A DNA stretch of 8,410 nt from Acidobacteriota bacterium (GCA_027295745.1 JAPUKI010000035.1:1-8410), one strand, 5' to 3'. Shown: positions 1 through 7,319, counted from the first letter of the stretch. Notes: generated by a model from the letters alone, not told the origin. Numbers and translations: made by a program.

Positions 1-504
1 GCGGTCGAAGTGATTCAACAAATCGGCCGCAGGACCTGGGAGGCCAATGCTCTCTTGAATCTGGGTTCGGCTTATTTAGTCACGAATCAAACTGAGCAGG
101 CTCACAGCTACTTGCAAAAAGCTCTGCAAAAGGCGCAGGAAGCAAACGACCGGCGCAGTCATGGGAGAACTCTCTACAACTTAGCCTTGATCACCGCACG
201 CTCCGAGGAGTGGGAAGGAGCCGCTGACCTGATGGCACAAGCTATCGAATGGTATCAGGATCACGAAGAGGTCTACGCACGAGCCGAGCGGACAGTGCTG
301 CGCTATCATGGTCTGTCTTTTCTGAGCAGTACACACCGGAGATTGAACAATCGCGAGAAATCAGAACAGTACACTCGTGCACTGAGAGACCTGTCCACCC
401 AGGACCCGAAGAAACTGGCTGCTTATTTGGCGGACCCCCATCTGAACTTTTACAAGTGGCAGGACTTTAGAGATCGAAAGAACCCGGAAACAGGTCGTTT
501 CTAA
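1..504 (+). CDS. TPR-repeat protein, C-terminal part (5' end outside window)
   Basis: The reading frame is open from the first base, so the gene very likely starts upstream; 167 codons and a TAA stop are visible. A GTG at base 10 is an in-frame start candidate, but nothing marks it as the true start. The visible protein consists of helical pairs of tetratricopeptide type: one unit around residues 12-45 with the N-x-G-x-x-Y pattern (LLNLGSAYL) followed by a second helix ending in KALQKAQ, and another around residues 53-85 (LYNLALI then AADLMAQAIEWY). The last 40 residues are charged and contain no recognisable domain. TPR arrays are protein-binding scaffolds; the partner and any N-terminal effector domain lie outside the window. 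It is the only plus-strand gene here and overlaps the convergent cyclophilin gene by four bases. The TPR assignment is fairly sure; the specific function is unknown. Confidence 0.8.
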   Translation, partial: AVEVIQQIGRRTWEANALLNLGSAYLVTNQTEQAHSYLQKALQKAQEANDRRSHGRTLYNLALITARSEEWEGAADLMAQAIEWYQDHEEVYARAERTVLRYHGLSFLSSTHRRLNNREKSEQYTRALRDLSTQDPKKLAAYLADPHLNFYKWQDFRDRKNPETGRF

Positions 505-1103
505 TCCTCGACTCGCTTGATCGATAGGATCACCACAGGTTCAACTGGGACATCGCCGCTAGCGGTTTCCACCGTGGCGATCTCGTCCAGAACGTCCTGA
601 CCGGAAACCAACTTCCCAAAGACAGCATATCCCCAGCCATCCGATCCTGGATAATCAAGATTGGCGTTATCGCCGTGGTTGATGAAGAACTGGGCGGTGC
701 CGCTGTGCGGATCACCAGTGCGCGCCATGGCCAGTGTTCCACGGCTGTTTCCCAGGCCGTTCTTGGCCTCGTTCTCAATGGGATCACGCGTTGCTTTACG
801 CGTCATGTCTCTGTTGTACCCGCCGCCCTGGATCATAAAGCCTTCGATGACACGGTGGAAAATAGTTCCTTCGTAAAACTTGTCATCCACGTACTGCAGA
901 AAATTCTCGACGGTCTTAGGCGCCTTCTGGGCGTCCAGTTCGGCCACCAACGTGCCCAGGGATGTTTCAATTTCCACCAAGGGTTTGTCTCCCGTGGTCT
1001 GTCCGTAAACGGTAGTGAACGTCACCAGGAGGCCTAACAGCACCCCTAGAGAAGAATGGCGCAAGCAGGCCCCGAAATTGGACTGGTGGTGGTTTGGTTG
1101 CAT
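501..1103 (-). CDS. Secreted cyclophilin-type peptidyl-prolyl cis-trans isomerase (PpiA-like)
   Basis: Encodes a 200-residue proline isomerase that should speed protein folding in the periplasm. Residues 1-34 look like a Sec signal peptide: a basic residue at 15, a hydrophobic stretch at 18-33, and likely cleavage after VYG. The cyclophilin domain fills residues about 41-197, close to the usual length for bacterial single-domain members. Active-site residues are visible: the FHRV..GFMIQGG block at 82-95 supplies Arg84, Phe89, Met90 and Gln92, and the LAMARTGDPHSGTAQFFIN block at 124-142 supplies the substrate-pocket phenylalanines. The position of the tryptophan that makes human cyclophilin A cyclosporin-sensitive seems to be Leu149, as expected for weakly sensitive bacterial forms (inference from motif spacing). 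The start is supported by an AAGGAG site a few bases upstream. It lies 58 bases after the secreted TPR gene and is probably co-transcribed with it. Its TAG stop overlaps the stop of the convergent TPR gene. Confidence 0.95.
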   Translation of the reverse strand: MQPNHHQSNFGACLRHSSLGVLLGLLVTFTTVYGQTTGDKPLVEIETSLGTLVAELDAQKAPKTVENFLQYVDDKFYEGTIFHRVIEGFMIQGGGYNRDMTRKATRDPIENEAKNGLGNSRGTLAMARTGDPHSGTAQFFINHGDNANLDYPGSDGWGYAVFGKLVSGQDVLDEIATVETASGDVPVEPVVILSIKRVED

Positions 1104-1161
1104 GTGTTTCTCCTTTTCTTGCAGCCGCAGGGCCTCTTAAAACATCGGCCGCCATCAGCTT

Positions 1162-2373
1162 TCAACCTCCTGGTCTGGTGTTCAGGCTGGAAGCTCGCGG
1201 TAGCACGAATTTGTAAAAGTACTCTTCGAACTTACCGGGGTACTCCAGCTTCCACATCGTGAAATCGTGCCGGTTTTGTTCCAGAAAAAAGTCTACAAAG
1301 ATGGCAGCGTCCACAGCTCCGGCATCGCTGGCAGCCAGCCAGTGATCCAACAGCACATCCTCTGCCTCAGAGTTGCTGGCGCTGATCTCTGTCCAGATCA
1401 AGAGCAAGTCAATGATCGCCGTCAACTCTTCTCTGAAGCTATAGCGGTAAAACTGGAGTTCCGACTCCCTTCTCCATGTGACTTTTTGGAACTGGACCTT
1501 GGCTGCGATGTAAGCCCTCCATGCCCCACGCGATACCTCGCTCAGTTCCTGAAGGAGTTCTTCGTTTGGTTCCTCGATTCCCTGATCGATGGCCCACAGG
1601 ACCGGCTTGGGGAAGTGGAGTGCCATGTGCTCCACGTTGGTCCCCCCTAAATCCAGTTGTGTCAGCAACTGCCATGCCGGGGGATAGCTGGGATCGGCTT
1701 CAAGGCTGTGTATCAAATTCCTGATCGCCTCCTCTGAGTCTCCCAACATCGCATGAGCACGGGCCAGCAAGAGAAATCCTACGGGATCACCACGGTCCTT
1801 TTCGGTGGCCGCCTCGGCAAACCTCAGAGCCTCGGCATATTCCCCTCTGCTAAAGTAGATTTCTCCCAGGCTGAGGTGGGCTGCCGCGTACCCTGGTTCC
1901 TTTTGGATGACCTCTTGTAGGGCTTCAACCGCCTTTTCCGTTTCGTTGCCCCCAAGAAAACCTTCAGCCTCAGCCAGAAGTTGCACAGTTTCGGGGTTTT
2001 GGGGCCGCGGGTTTAACCTGGCCGGGTTCCAGAAAGAGAGGCTGAGTTCCCAGGCCTCGTAACTGAGGGGTGCAAGGCGCCGCAGGTAGTCCAAACGTTT
2101 GAGGGCCGTTTCCAGCTGGAAGCTACCGTCGGGGCCATCGGGATTACCTCGAAAGGCTTCAAAATTGGTTTGAAAAGCCGTCCTGTGGGCCTCATAGGAG
2201 TGAGGATGCGCCGCCACCAATTCAGCAGCCTTACTCACAGCAGCATCCAATTTCGAGTCTGTGACGAGGGCAATGATCTCTTCAATCCGCTTCTCAATGT
2301 CGGGGTCGGTTTGGGCAAAGACGAGTGTAGTGGAGAAGAGGCAACAGAGAAGAAAGCTTCGGACTTTGTGCAT
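1162..2373 (-). CDS. Secreted TPR-repeat protein of unknown function
   Basis: A 403-residue protein starting at MHKVRSFLL. An in-frame ATG 54 bases further upstream (2427) is possible, but the 2373 start has an excellent AGGAGG site about seven bases before it and puts a signal peptide at the very N-terminus (hydrophobic residues 6-19, likely cleavage VFA/Q at 20/21). It should therefore be exported to the periplasm. Residues about 26-57 form one helical hairpin. Residues about 127-230 form at least three consecutive TPR units, including the canonical AAHLSLGEIYFSRGEYAEAL (165-184) and GFLLLARAHAMLGDSEEAI (199-217). The C-terminal half (about 250-403) is rich in Trp, Tyr and Phe and matches no domain I recognise. 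The Cys pair at 10-11 does not form a good lipobox. The neighbouring secreted isomerase suggests a role in envelope protein assembly, but this is only contextual. Confidence 0.85.
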   Translation of the reverse strand: MHKVRSFLLCCLFSTTLVFAQTDPDIEKRIEEIIALVTDSKLDAAVSKAAELVAAHPHSYEAHRTAFQTNFEAFRGNPDGPDGSFQLETALKRLDYLRRLAPLSYEAWELSLSFWNPARLNPRPQNPETVQLLAEAEGFLGGNETEKAVEALQEVIQKEPGYAAAHLSLGEIYFSRGEYAEALRFAEAATEKDRGDPVGFLLLARAHAMLGDSEEAIRNLIHSLEADPSYPPAWQLLTQLDLGGTNVEHMALHFPKPVLWAIDQGIEEPNEELLQELSEVSRGAWRAYIAAKVQFQKVTWRRESELQFYRYSFREELTAIIDLLLIWTEISASNSEAEDVLLDHWLAASDAGAVDAAIFVDFFLEQNRHDFTMWKLEYPGKFEEYFYKFVLPRASSLNTRPGG

Positions 2374-2462
2374 CGGTTCCCTCCTGGAAAGCCTCAGTCT
2401 CCTTGAGACGCGGCCCAACTCTATCATGAAAAGCAGAGAAACGGCCAGATCTCCCTAAAGCC

Positions 2463-2506
2463 GGGATCTGCATAGGTTTTCGTCACGAAGACCTATGCAT
2501 AATCCC
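2463..2506 (-). repeat. 44-base hairpin after the dehydrogenase gene; possible terminator or mobile palindrome
   Basis: The core 2469-2499 is an almost perfect inverted repeat: TGCATAGGT pairs with ACCTATGCA, and inside it TTCGT pairs with ACGAA around one central base. The only non-pair is T/G at 2478/2490. It is a wobble pair in plus-strand RNA but an A/C mismatch in the minus-strand transcript. After a small asymmetric bulge the stem continues with GGGAT (2463-2467) and ATCCC (2502-2506). It begins two bases beyond the dehydrogenase stop in the direction of transcription, which suits a terminator or an mRNA-stabilising 3' structure. However, no T-run follows on the minus strand, so it is not a canonical intrinsic terminator. 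It could equally be a dispersed palindromic repeat of the REP kind. Confidence 0.6.
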
Positions 2507-2508
2507 TG

Positions 2509-3504
2509 CTAGTTGGCTGCATCCGTGACCAGGACCGCAGCTCCCTGTATCTCGCCGCTTCTGAGTTGCTCCAGAGCCCGGTTAGACTCAGCCAGGGGAA
2601 AAGTCTGGACCTTGGTTCTAATGGGGACTCGGGGCGCCAAAGCCAGGAATTCCTGGGCGTCTCGGCGTGTAAGGTTGGCGACTGAGCAGAGCTTTCGTTC
2701 GCCCCATAGGAGACGGTAGGGGAAGGAGGGGATGTCGCTCATGTGAATTCCGCCGCACACCACGGTGCCTCCCTTGGCCACGGCTTTCAGCGCTTGTGGG
2801 ATGAGTTCACCCACCGGTGCAAAGAGAAGTGCAGCATCCAGTTCCTGGGGTGGCAATTGGTCTGAATCCCCGGCCCAGGTTGCGCCAAGTTCCCGAGCGA
2901 ACTGCTGCGTCTCGCTATCCCCGGGACGGGTAAAGGCATAGATCTGACGTTTTTGGTAGAGGGCGACCTGAGCGATAATATGAGCTGCCGCTCCAAACCC
3001 ATAGATCCCCAGGCGCTTCGCATTCCCTGCCTTGGCTAAGCAGCGGTACCCGATGAGGCCAGCGCACAGCAAAGGTGCGGCTTGGACGTCTGAATAAGAT
3101 TCCGGTATGGAGAAGCAGTAGCTCTGATCGGCCACGGTGTAATCGGCGTACCCACCATCGATCGTGTAGCCGGTGAAGCGCGCCCTATCACAAAGGTTCT
3201 CACGGTTGGAGCGGCAGTAGGAACATTCTCCACAGCTCCACCCCAGCCAGGAAATTCCCACTCGCTCCCCGATGGCAAACCGGTCAGCTCCTTCACCCCT
3301 CTCGACCACCCTGCCGATGATTTCATGCCCCAGCACCAGAGGGAGCTTGGGCTCAGGCAACTCGCCGTCCACCACGTGCAGGTCGGTCCGGCAGACTGCG
3401 CAGGCAGCAACTCTCACCAGGATTTGTCCAGCAGCGGGTTTGGATTTGGGCAGATCAGCTTCCTGCAGCGGTTGCCCGGGTGCATGCAGCAGCATGGCGA
3501 ACAT
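2509..3504 (-). CDS. Zinc-dependent alcohol dehydrogenase, MDR superfamily
   Basis: A 331-residue medium-chain dehydrogenase/reductase, expected to be a cytoplasmic NAD(P)-dependent enzyme interconverting alcohols and aldehydes or ketones. Catalytic zinc ligands are visible: Cys38 (AVCRTDLH), the GHE motif at 59-61 with His60 and Glu61, and Cys147. The structural zinc lobe is complete with Cys91, Cys94, Cys97 and Cys105. The nucleotide-binding turn is GFGAAA at 169-174. The residue that is usually Asp in NAD-specific members seems to be non-acidic (IYAFTRPGD, 188-196), so cofactor choice is open. The spacing and the AFTRPGD segment resemble the short 'zinc-binding alcohol dehydrogenase family' subgroup. 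The start at 3504 has a GGGAGG site about ten bases upstream, next to the permease stop. It lies 18 bases after the TRAP permease gene and appears to be the last gene of that operon, suggesting that it acts on the imported solute or a product of it. Confidence 0.93.
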   Translation of the reverse strand: MFAMLLHAPGQPLQEADLPKSKPAAGQILVRVAACAVCRTDLHVVDGELPEPKLPLVLGHEIIGRVVERGEGADRFAIGERVGISWLGWSCGECSYCRSNRENLCDRARFTGYTIDGGYADYTVADQSYCFSIPESYSDVQAAPLLCAGLIGYRCLAKAGNAKRLGIYGFGAAAHIIAQVALYQKRQIYAFTRPGDSETQQFARELGATWAGDSDQLPPQELDAALLFAPVGELIPQALKAVAKGGTVVCGGIHMSDIPSFPYRLLWGERKLCSVANLTRRDAQEFLALAPRVPIRTKVQTFPLAESNRALEQLRSGEIQGAAVLVTDAAN

Positions 3505-3522
3505 AGGGTATGAGCCTCCCAG

Positions 3523-5316
3523 TTATTGCAGCCAGCCAGGCAGGGTCATGGTCAAGGCCGGGACATAAGTGACCAGAGCAACGGCTGTGATTCGAATGGC
3601 CAGGAATGGCAGCACTGCCCGGTAAACCTCCATTAGGGGTCTCTTAAATCGGTAAGAAGCCAAAAAGAGATTCATTCCAACCGGGGGCGTCAGAAATCCT
3701 AACTCCAGGTTGGTCAGGAAGATAATGCCTAGGTGAAAAGGGTCAATACCATAGGACAGAGCCAGTGGTGCAATGAGAGGGATTACCACCACAATGGCCG
3801 AATACATGTCCATCAGGCACCCCACCACCAGCAGAAACAGGTTCAACAGAAGTAAAAAGAACAGCGGTGACTGTACAAATGACTGGACCCACTCCGTAGC
3901 CTGAAGAGGAATTTCCTGCATCACAAAGTAATTCGTGAGGCCGAGTGCAACGCCCAGAATGATCAACACCCCGCCGATCAGCGTGGCAGCGGCCCCCACG
4001 ACGCGAGTCAGATCGCGGCTAATCCTCAGATTGCGGCGTAGCACAAACTCCAGAAAAAAGGCATAGAGGACCGTGAGTGCAGACGCTTCCACCAGGGTGG
4101 CCAGACCACTAAAGATGCTTCCCAACACCACAACCGGTATGGCGACTTCCCATTTCGCTTCCCACAGGGCGAGACCTGCCTTGCGGACATCGAAAGGCAC
4201 GCGAATGCTCCCTGAGCGCTTTGCATAAACGAGGGCAAAGCCGACAACCAGGAGTATCTCGAGGAGGCCGGGCACGAAACCGCTGATAAAGAGTCTTACG
4301 ATGTCAATCTCGGCCACGATTCCATAGAGGATGACCGCCAGGGAAGGCATAAAGAGCAGGCCCAGTGACCCCGAAGCGGTGAGGAGTCCGCTGGTGAATT
4401 TGTGCGAGTAGTTGTCTTCACGAAGCATGGGATAGAGCAAGCCTCCCATGGCCAAAACAGTGACCCCACTGCCTCCCGTAAAGCTGGTAAAAAAAGCGCA
4501 CACCACAATAGCCGCCACGGCCAAACCGCCTGACATCCAGCCAAAGAGGGCCCGAAAAACCTTCACCAGGCGGTGTGGAGTGCCGCCTTCCGCCAGGATA
4601 AATCCCGCAAAGGTGAAGAGAGGGATGGTGGGAAGCACCGCCTTCAGGCTCAGGCCATAGGTTTCGAGCGCAATGGCAGCGACCGGCTCAAAGTTGTCCC
4701 ACAGCAGGACTGCGGCAGTTCCTCCCAGGACCACGAAAATGGGAGCGCCCAGGGCGATGGCTAGGATGAGAACGAGAAACAAGGGCAGCCAGATTCCGTG
4801 GCCAGGCAAGTCTTCAAAAGCCCACAGCAGAATGGGAATGAAGGCAAAGGAAGCGGTGATGGCGCGGCCTGACCATCCATAGGGGACTCTCCAGAGGATT
4901 CGAAGTCCAATCACAGAGAATCCTACCGGCATGATGGCCTGGGCCACCCACACCGGTAAACCCAGTGCCAGAAGACTCCCTCCTTCTCGTTCGGCGATGA
5001 CGAGTTGCAGGCTCCCATAAGCGAGTGCTAAACAGACCGCCACACCGACGCCCGCAGCAAGAATCTCGGCAGCTTTCTTGGCTTTGCCCGTCAGAAGTGA
5101 GGGGCCGACGGTCAAGGAGAGCAGCTCCCCTCTGCGCGCGGCCACTGCTGCACCCAGGAAGCCGATCCAAAGGGTCAGGTGTTGAACCCAGACCGCTGAG
5201 CCGGGAATTCCTATGGAGAAGGCTTTCCGGAGCACGATCTCCAGCAGAGGCAAGGTTGCCATAGCCAAGAGAGCAAAAACGGAAAGACTATCTTCAATGA
5301 GGTGAAGGCGTCTCAT
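3523..5316 (-). CDS. dctM: TRAP transporter fused permease, DctQ-DctM (TatQM)
   Basis: A 597-residue inner-membrane protein joining both membrane subunits of a tripartite ATP-independent periplasmic transporter. Residues about 10-143 form the small DctQ part with four membrane helices (about 10-30, 45-62, 85-107, 121-143), including the typical QHLTLWIGFLGAA and RRGELLSL segments. A linking helix lies at about 152-168. From about 175 to the end is a full-length DctM (about 425 residues). Family signatures are IPLFTFAGFILAEGG (231-245), TSFTGGSGVTVLAMGGLLYP (277-296, matching an ion-site loop), GLLTASGSLGLLFMPSLAVI (310-329), and near the C-terminus GCLMDMYSAI and LGFLTPPVGMNLFL (539-552). The permease uses an ion gradient, usually sodium, to import solute delivered by DctP. 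It starts 16 bases after the dctP stop with no clear ribosome site, and its ATG lies within a small hairpin, suggesting translational coupling. It is followed after 18 bases by the dehydrogenase gene. Confidence 0.95.
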   Translation of the reverse strand: MRRLHLIEDSLSVFALLAMATLPLLEIVLRKAFSIGIPGSAVWVQHLTLWIGFLGAAVAARRGELLSLTVGPSLLTGKAKKAAEILAAGVGVAVCLALAYGSLQLVIAEREGGSLLALGLPVWVAQAIMPVGFSVIGLRILWRVPYGWSGRAITASFAFIPILLWAFEDLPGHGIWLPLFLVLILAIALGAPIFVVLGGTAAVLLWDNFEPVAAIALETYGLSLKAVLPTIPLFTFAGFILAEGGTPHRLVKVFRALFGWMSGGLAVAAIVVCAFFTSFTGGSGVTVLAMGGLLYPMLREDNYSHKFTSGLLTASGSLGLLFMPSLAVILYGIVAEIDIVRLFISGFVPGLLEILLVVGFALVYAKRSGSIRVPFDVRKAGLALWEAKWEVAIPVVVLGSIFSGLATLVEASALTVLYAFFLEFVLRRNLRISRDLTRVVGAAATLIGGVLIILGVALGLTNYFVMQEIPLQATEWVQSFVQSPLFFLLLLNLFLLVVGCLMDMYSAIVVVIPLIAPLALSYGIDPFHLGIIFLTNLELGFLTPPVGMNLFLASYRFKRPLMEVYRAVLPFLAIRITAVALVTYVPALTMTLPGWLQ

Positions 5317-5331
5317 AGGAGTGGATGAGAC
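5310..5331 (-). promoter_or_regulatory. Hairpin enclosing the dctQM start codon
   Basis: A perfect 7-bp inverted repeat, GTCTCAT (5310-5316) and ATGAGAC (5325-5331), encloses an 8-base loop. In the minus-strand mRNA the ATG of the permease gene is the first three bases of the 3' arm, so folding would hide the start codon. No purine-rich Shine-Dalgarno sequence is visible before it. The dctP stop (5333-5335) lies one base upstream of the stem, so a ribosome finishing dctP would cover and open the hairpin. That makes reinitiation-dependent translation plausible. The repeat is seen directly; the regulatory role is inferred. Confidence 0.45.
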
Positions 5332-5332
5332 A

Positions 5333-6337
5333 CTAGCGTCTGGACCGAAATTCTTCCAGCAGGCTTTGAACTCGGTCGAATATTTCCGGGGGAACCAGCC
5401 TTCCTCGGATCTCGGGATAGGCTGAGCGGGCAGTTTGTCGCCATTCTTCCATGGCCTCCTCTCCGACCTCCCATACTTGCAGTCCTCGGGTCTTCATAGC
5501 CTTCAGGGCGAGCTCTTCCTGCAGACGAATCACTTGCTTGAGGCCTGTTCCCGCCTCTCTGGCCAGGAGCATCACCTTTTCCTGCTGTTCAGAGGAGAGG
5601 CGATTCCATGTTCTCTCATCCAGCAAAATCGCGCCCTGCAGAGGAGCCCATTTCATATCGGTCATGTTCTTTGCATATTGGTAGAACTGAGAGAGGTTGG
5701 CCAGAATGGTGGGTAAAGAAACGGCTTCAATAAGCCCCGTCTGAAGTCCCGTTATAGTGTCAACTGTGGTGATGGGAACGGGCCGAAAACCTGCCCACTT
5801 CATGATGTCGACAGCCACCGTATCGGAGGCCGAGGCCGCTAACCTCAGCTGTTTCATCTGGCTGGGACGGGTTACGGGTTCCTTACTGAAAAAATAGACC
5901 CAACCGGCATCGGACCAGGCCAGTACGACGAAGCCCTTTTCCCTCAACCTGGCTTCCAGCTCAACGTTTATGACTGCTCGCACGTAATCCCATTCTTCAT
6001 AGCTTTCGAACATCAAGGGGAGCATCAAAGCGAAGGCTGCCCGGTCGATGACTGTCAGGCCGGCGTTGGAGATGGCTGCTGCCTGGAGTTGCCCGATCCG
6101 CATTTTCCGGATCAGCGCTCCTTCGTCGCCGGCGACGCCGCCGGCAAAAATCTGCAGCCTGACTTCTCCATCAGTGGCAATGCTCCAGTCAGACCCCATT
6201 TTTTGGAGAATCTTATGCCAGGCGGAGCCAGTGGGAACCATAGTGCCCATTCTGATTTGTACTCGGCCTTGCAGAAAGGAGCTCATCGCAACGAACAGGC
6301 AAAGTGCAGACAGAACTCGCAAAGACTTAATGGTCAC
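5333..6337 (-). CDS. dctP: TRAP transporter solute-binding protein, DctP family (TatP-like)
   Basis: The periplasmic receptor of the TRAP system, 334 residues from a GTG start at 6337. An ATG at 6361 is in frame but overlaps the previous gene by 20 bases and has no ribosome site. The GTG has GGAG seven bases upstream, lies four bases after the tatT stop, and gives a clean signal peptide (basic start TIKSLR, hydrophobic core, cleavage near LQG at residue 24). The mature protein has the usual DctP two-lobe order: RMGTMVPTGSAWHKIL near residues 29-44, the GGVAGDEGALIRKMRIGQLQA segment at 66-86, the QLRLAAS strand at 163-169, and TVDTITGLQTGLIEA at 191-205. Arg165 in that strand aligns with the arginine that pairs with substrate carboxylates in many family members (alignment by motif only). 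Neighbours tatT and dctQM complete the transporter. The ligand is not predictable from sequence; the related Treponema protein has been proposed to bind hydrophobic molecules. Confidence 0.93.
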   Translation of the reverse strand: MTIKSLRVLSALCLFVAMSSFLQGRVQIRMGTMVPTGSAWHKILQKMGSDWSIATDGEVRLQIFAGGVAGDEGALIRKMRIGQLQAAAISNAGLTVIDRAAFALMLPLMFESYEEWDYVRAVINVELEARLREKGFVVLAWSDAGWVYFFSKEPVTRPSQMKQLRLAASASDTVAVDIMKWAGFRPVPITTVDTITGLQTGLIEAVSLPTILANLSQFYQYAKNMTDMKWAPLQGAILLDERTWNRLSSEQQEKVMLLAREAGTGLKQVIRLQEELALKAMKTRGLQVWEVGEEAMEEWRQTARSAYPEIRGRLVPPEIFDRVQSLLEEFRSRR

Positions 6338-6341
6338 TTCC

Positions 6342-7250
6342 TCACTCCAAGAAAAAATCATCGATTTGCTGCATCAACAAGCGTGCTCTCCGCTGGGCTA
6401 AGATGTTGAGCAGCCGGTTTTCTGGATAAGAGCTTACATCAAATGAGAGAATTTTCTCCATTAGATTTTCAAATTCTTGACGGTTTTGCTGGAGAATGGA
6501 AACACTTTCAGCCCACGTCAACCATGTTGAGCATTTTCTTTCTCCGGAGAGCTCTTGGGCCCGACGGTAATATTCCCGGGCCTGCTCGACCGAGCCGCCC
6601 ACGCGCGACATTTCATAGCTGATCAGAAACTCATAGATGGTCCCCTCTTGGAAATCTTCCTCCAGTTCGAGAGCGCGGTGGAGGAGGGCTCCTACCACGC
6701 TGAGGTCCGCAGTCAACTCCGGATTGTCCACTGAAACACTAATTGCCGCACCCAGAGCAGCGGCCGACCAGACAGCCAGGGGGACATCTTCAAGCTCCAG
6801 CACAGCAACCGTGTTTTCGGGTTCTCGACGCACCCGATCAGCGAAGCCGGGATGTTCCACTTCCAAGCCCCGAAACCCATAGTGGAAAGCCCGACTGTAA
6901 AGGCGGGAGGCCCGGTCCCGAATTTGTTCGGCCCCATCAAAGTCTTGCTCCTCAATGACCTGGGCCTCGGGCTCAACAAAACCGTATGCGTAAAATGTAA
7001 AACCGGTCGTGGCAGAGAGAAGAAGACCACGATGTTCGGGACTCGTTTCCAGGAGTGTCTCAATGATCTTGAGATTGAAGGGCAAAGCGGCAGCGATCAA
7101 CTCCGGGTCCTCATCAGAAAGATAGGATTTCTCTGACTCAGCGAGCACATCATAGAGGGTATTGACAGCCCGTTGTTTCAGGGAGCATGAGGAACTCAGT
7201 AAGAGCAAGAAGAGTACACCTCTCACCCACATGGGATGCCGAAAGGTCAT
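6342..7250 (-). CDS. tatT: TatT-family TPR lipoprotein associated with TRAP transporter
   Basis: A 302-residue protein matching the TatT component family, the TPR partner of TRAP binding proteins described for Treponema pallidum. The N-terminus (basic HPMWVRG, hydrophobic LFLLLL, then SSSC with Cys22) looks like a lipoprotein signal, though Ser at -3 makes it a relaxed lipobox. Family hallmarks run in order: DEDPELIAAALPFNLKIIETL (47-67), a LLLSATTGFTFYAYGFV helix (76-92), YGFRGLEVEHPGF (124-136), the DVPLAVWSAAALGAAISVS stretch (155-173), RALELEEDFQEG (192-203), TWAESVSILQQNRQEFE (245-261) and a C-terminal LLNILAQRRARLLMQQIDDFF (280-300). In the Treponema system the TatT trimer binds the solute receptor and is thought to help pass ligand. 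Start 7250 has GGGAGAGG about ten bases upstream; Met7 is a weaker alternative. It appears to be the first gene of the operon, and its stop is four bases before dctP. The name is unrelated to the twin-arginine (Tat) pathway. Confidence 0.9.
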   Translation of the reverse strand: MTFRHPMWVRGVLFLLLLSSSCSLKQRAVNTLYDVLAESEKSYLSDEDPELIAAALPFNLKIIETLLETSPEHRGLLLSATTGFTFYAYGFVEPEAQVIEEQDFDGAEQIRDRASRLYSRAFHYGFRGLEVEHPGFADRVRREPENTVAVLELEDVPLAVWSAAALGAAISVSVDNPELTADLSVVGALLHRALELEEDFQEGTIYEFLISYEMSRVGGSVEQAREYYRRAQELSGERKCSTWLTWAESVSILQQNRQEFENLMEKILSFDVSSYPENRLLNILAQRRARLLMQQIDDFFLE

Positions 7251-7284
7251 GGATCAAACACCTCTCCCTTGGATAACTCCTGCC

Positions 7285-7311
7285 AATATAGCGCAACTGA
7301 CTTACTTTCAA
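7285..7311 (-). promoter_or_regulatory. Candidate sigma-70-type promoter for the TRAP operon
   Basis: On the minus strand TTGAAA (7306-7311) and TATATT (7285-7290) match the -35 and -10 consensus at five of six positions each, but the spacer is 15 bases, shorter than the optimal 17. It would start transcription about 25-30 bases before the tatT ATG, leaving room for its ribosome site. It lies between the inverted-repeat element and the gene. No operator is evident beside it. Confidence 0.35.
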
Positions 7312-7319
7312 TAGCTTTA

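Noticed and set aside
675..1037. 120-codon plus-strand frame antisense to the cyclophilin gene
   Set aside because: It lies wholly within a strongly supported gene on the other strand and shows no domain or ribosome site; it is a shadow frame.
1267..1650. 127-codon plus-strand frame antisense to the secreted TPR gene
   Set aside because: It is a shadow of the minus-strand coding sequence with no recognisable protein features.
2374..2427. N-terminal extension of the secreted TPR protein from ATG 2427
   Set aside because: It would bury the signal peptide behind 18 mostly basic residues, while ATG 2373 has an ideal AGGAGG site.
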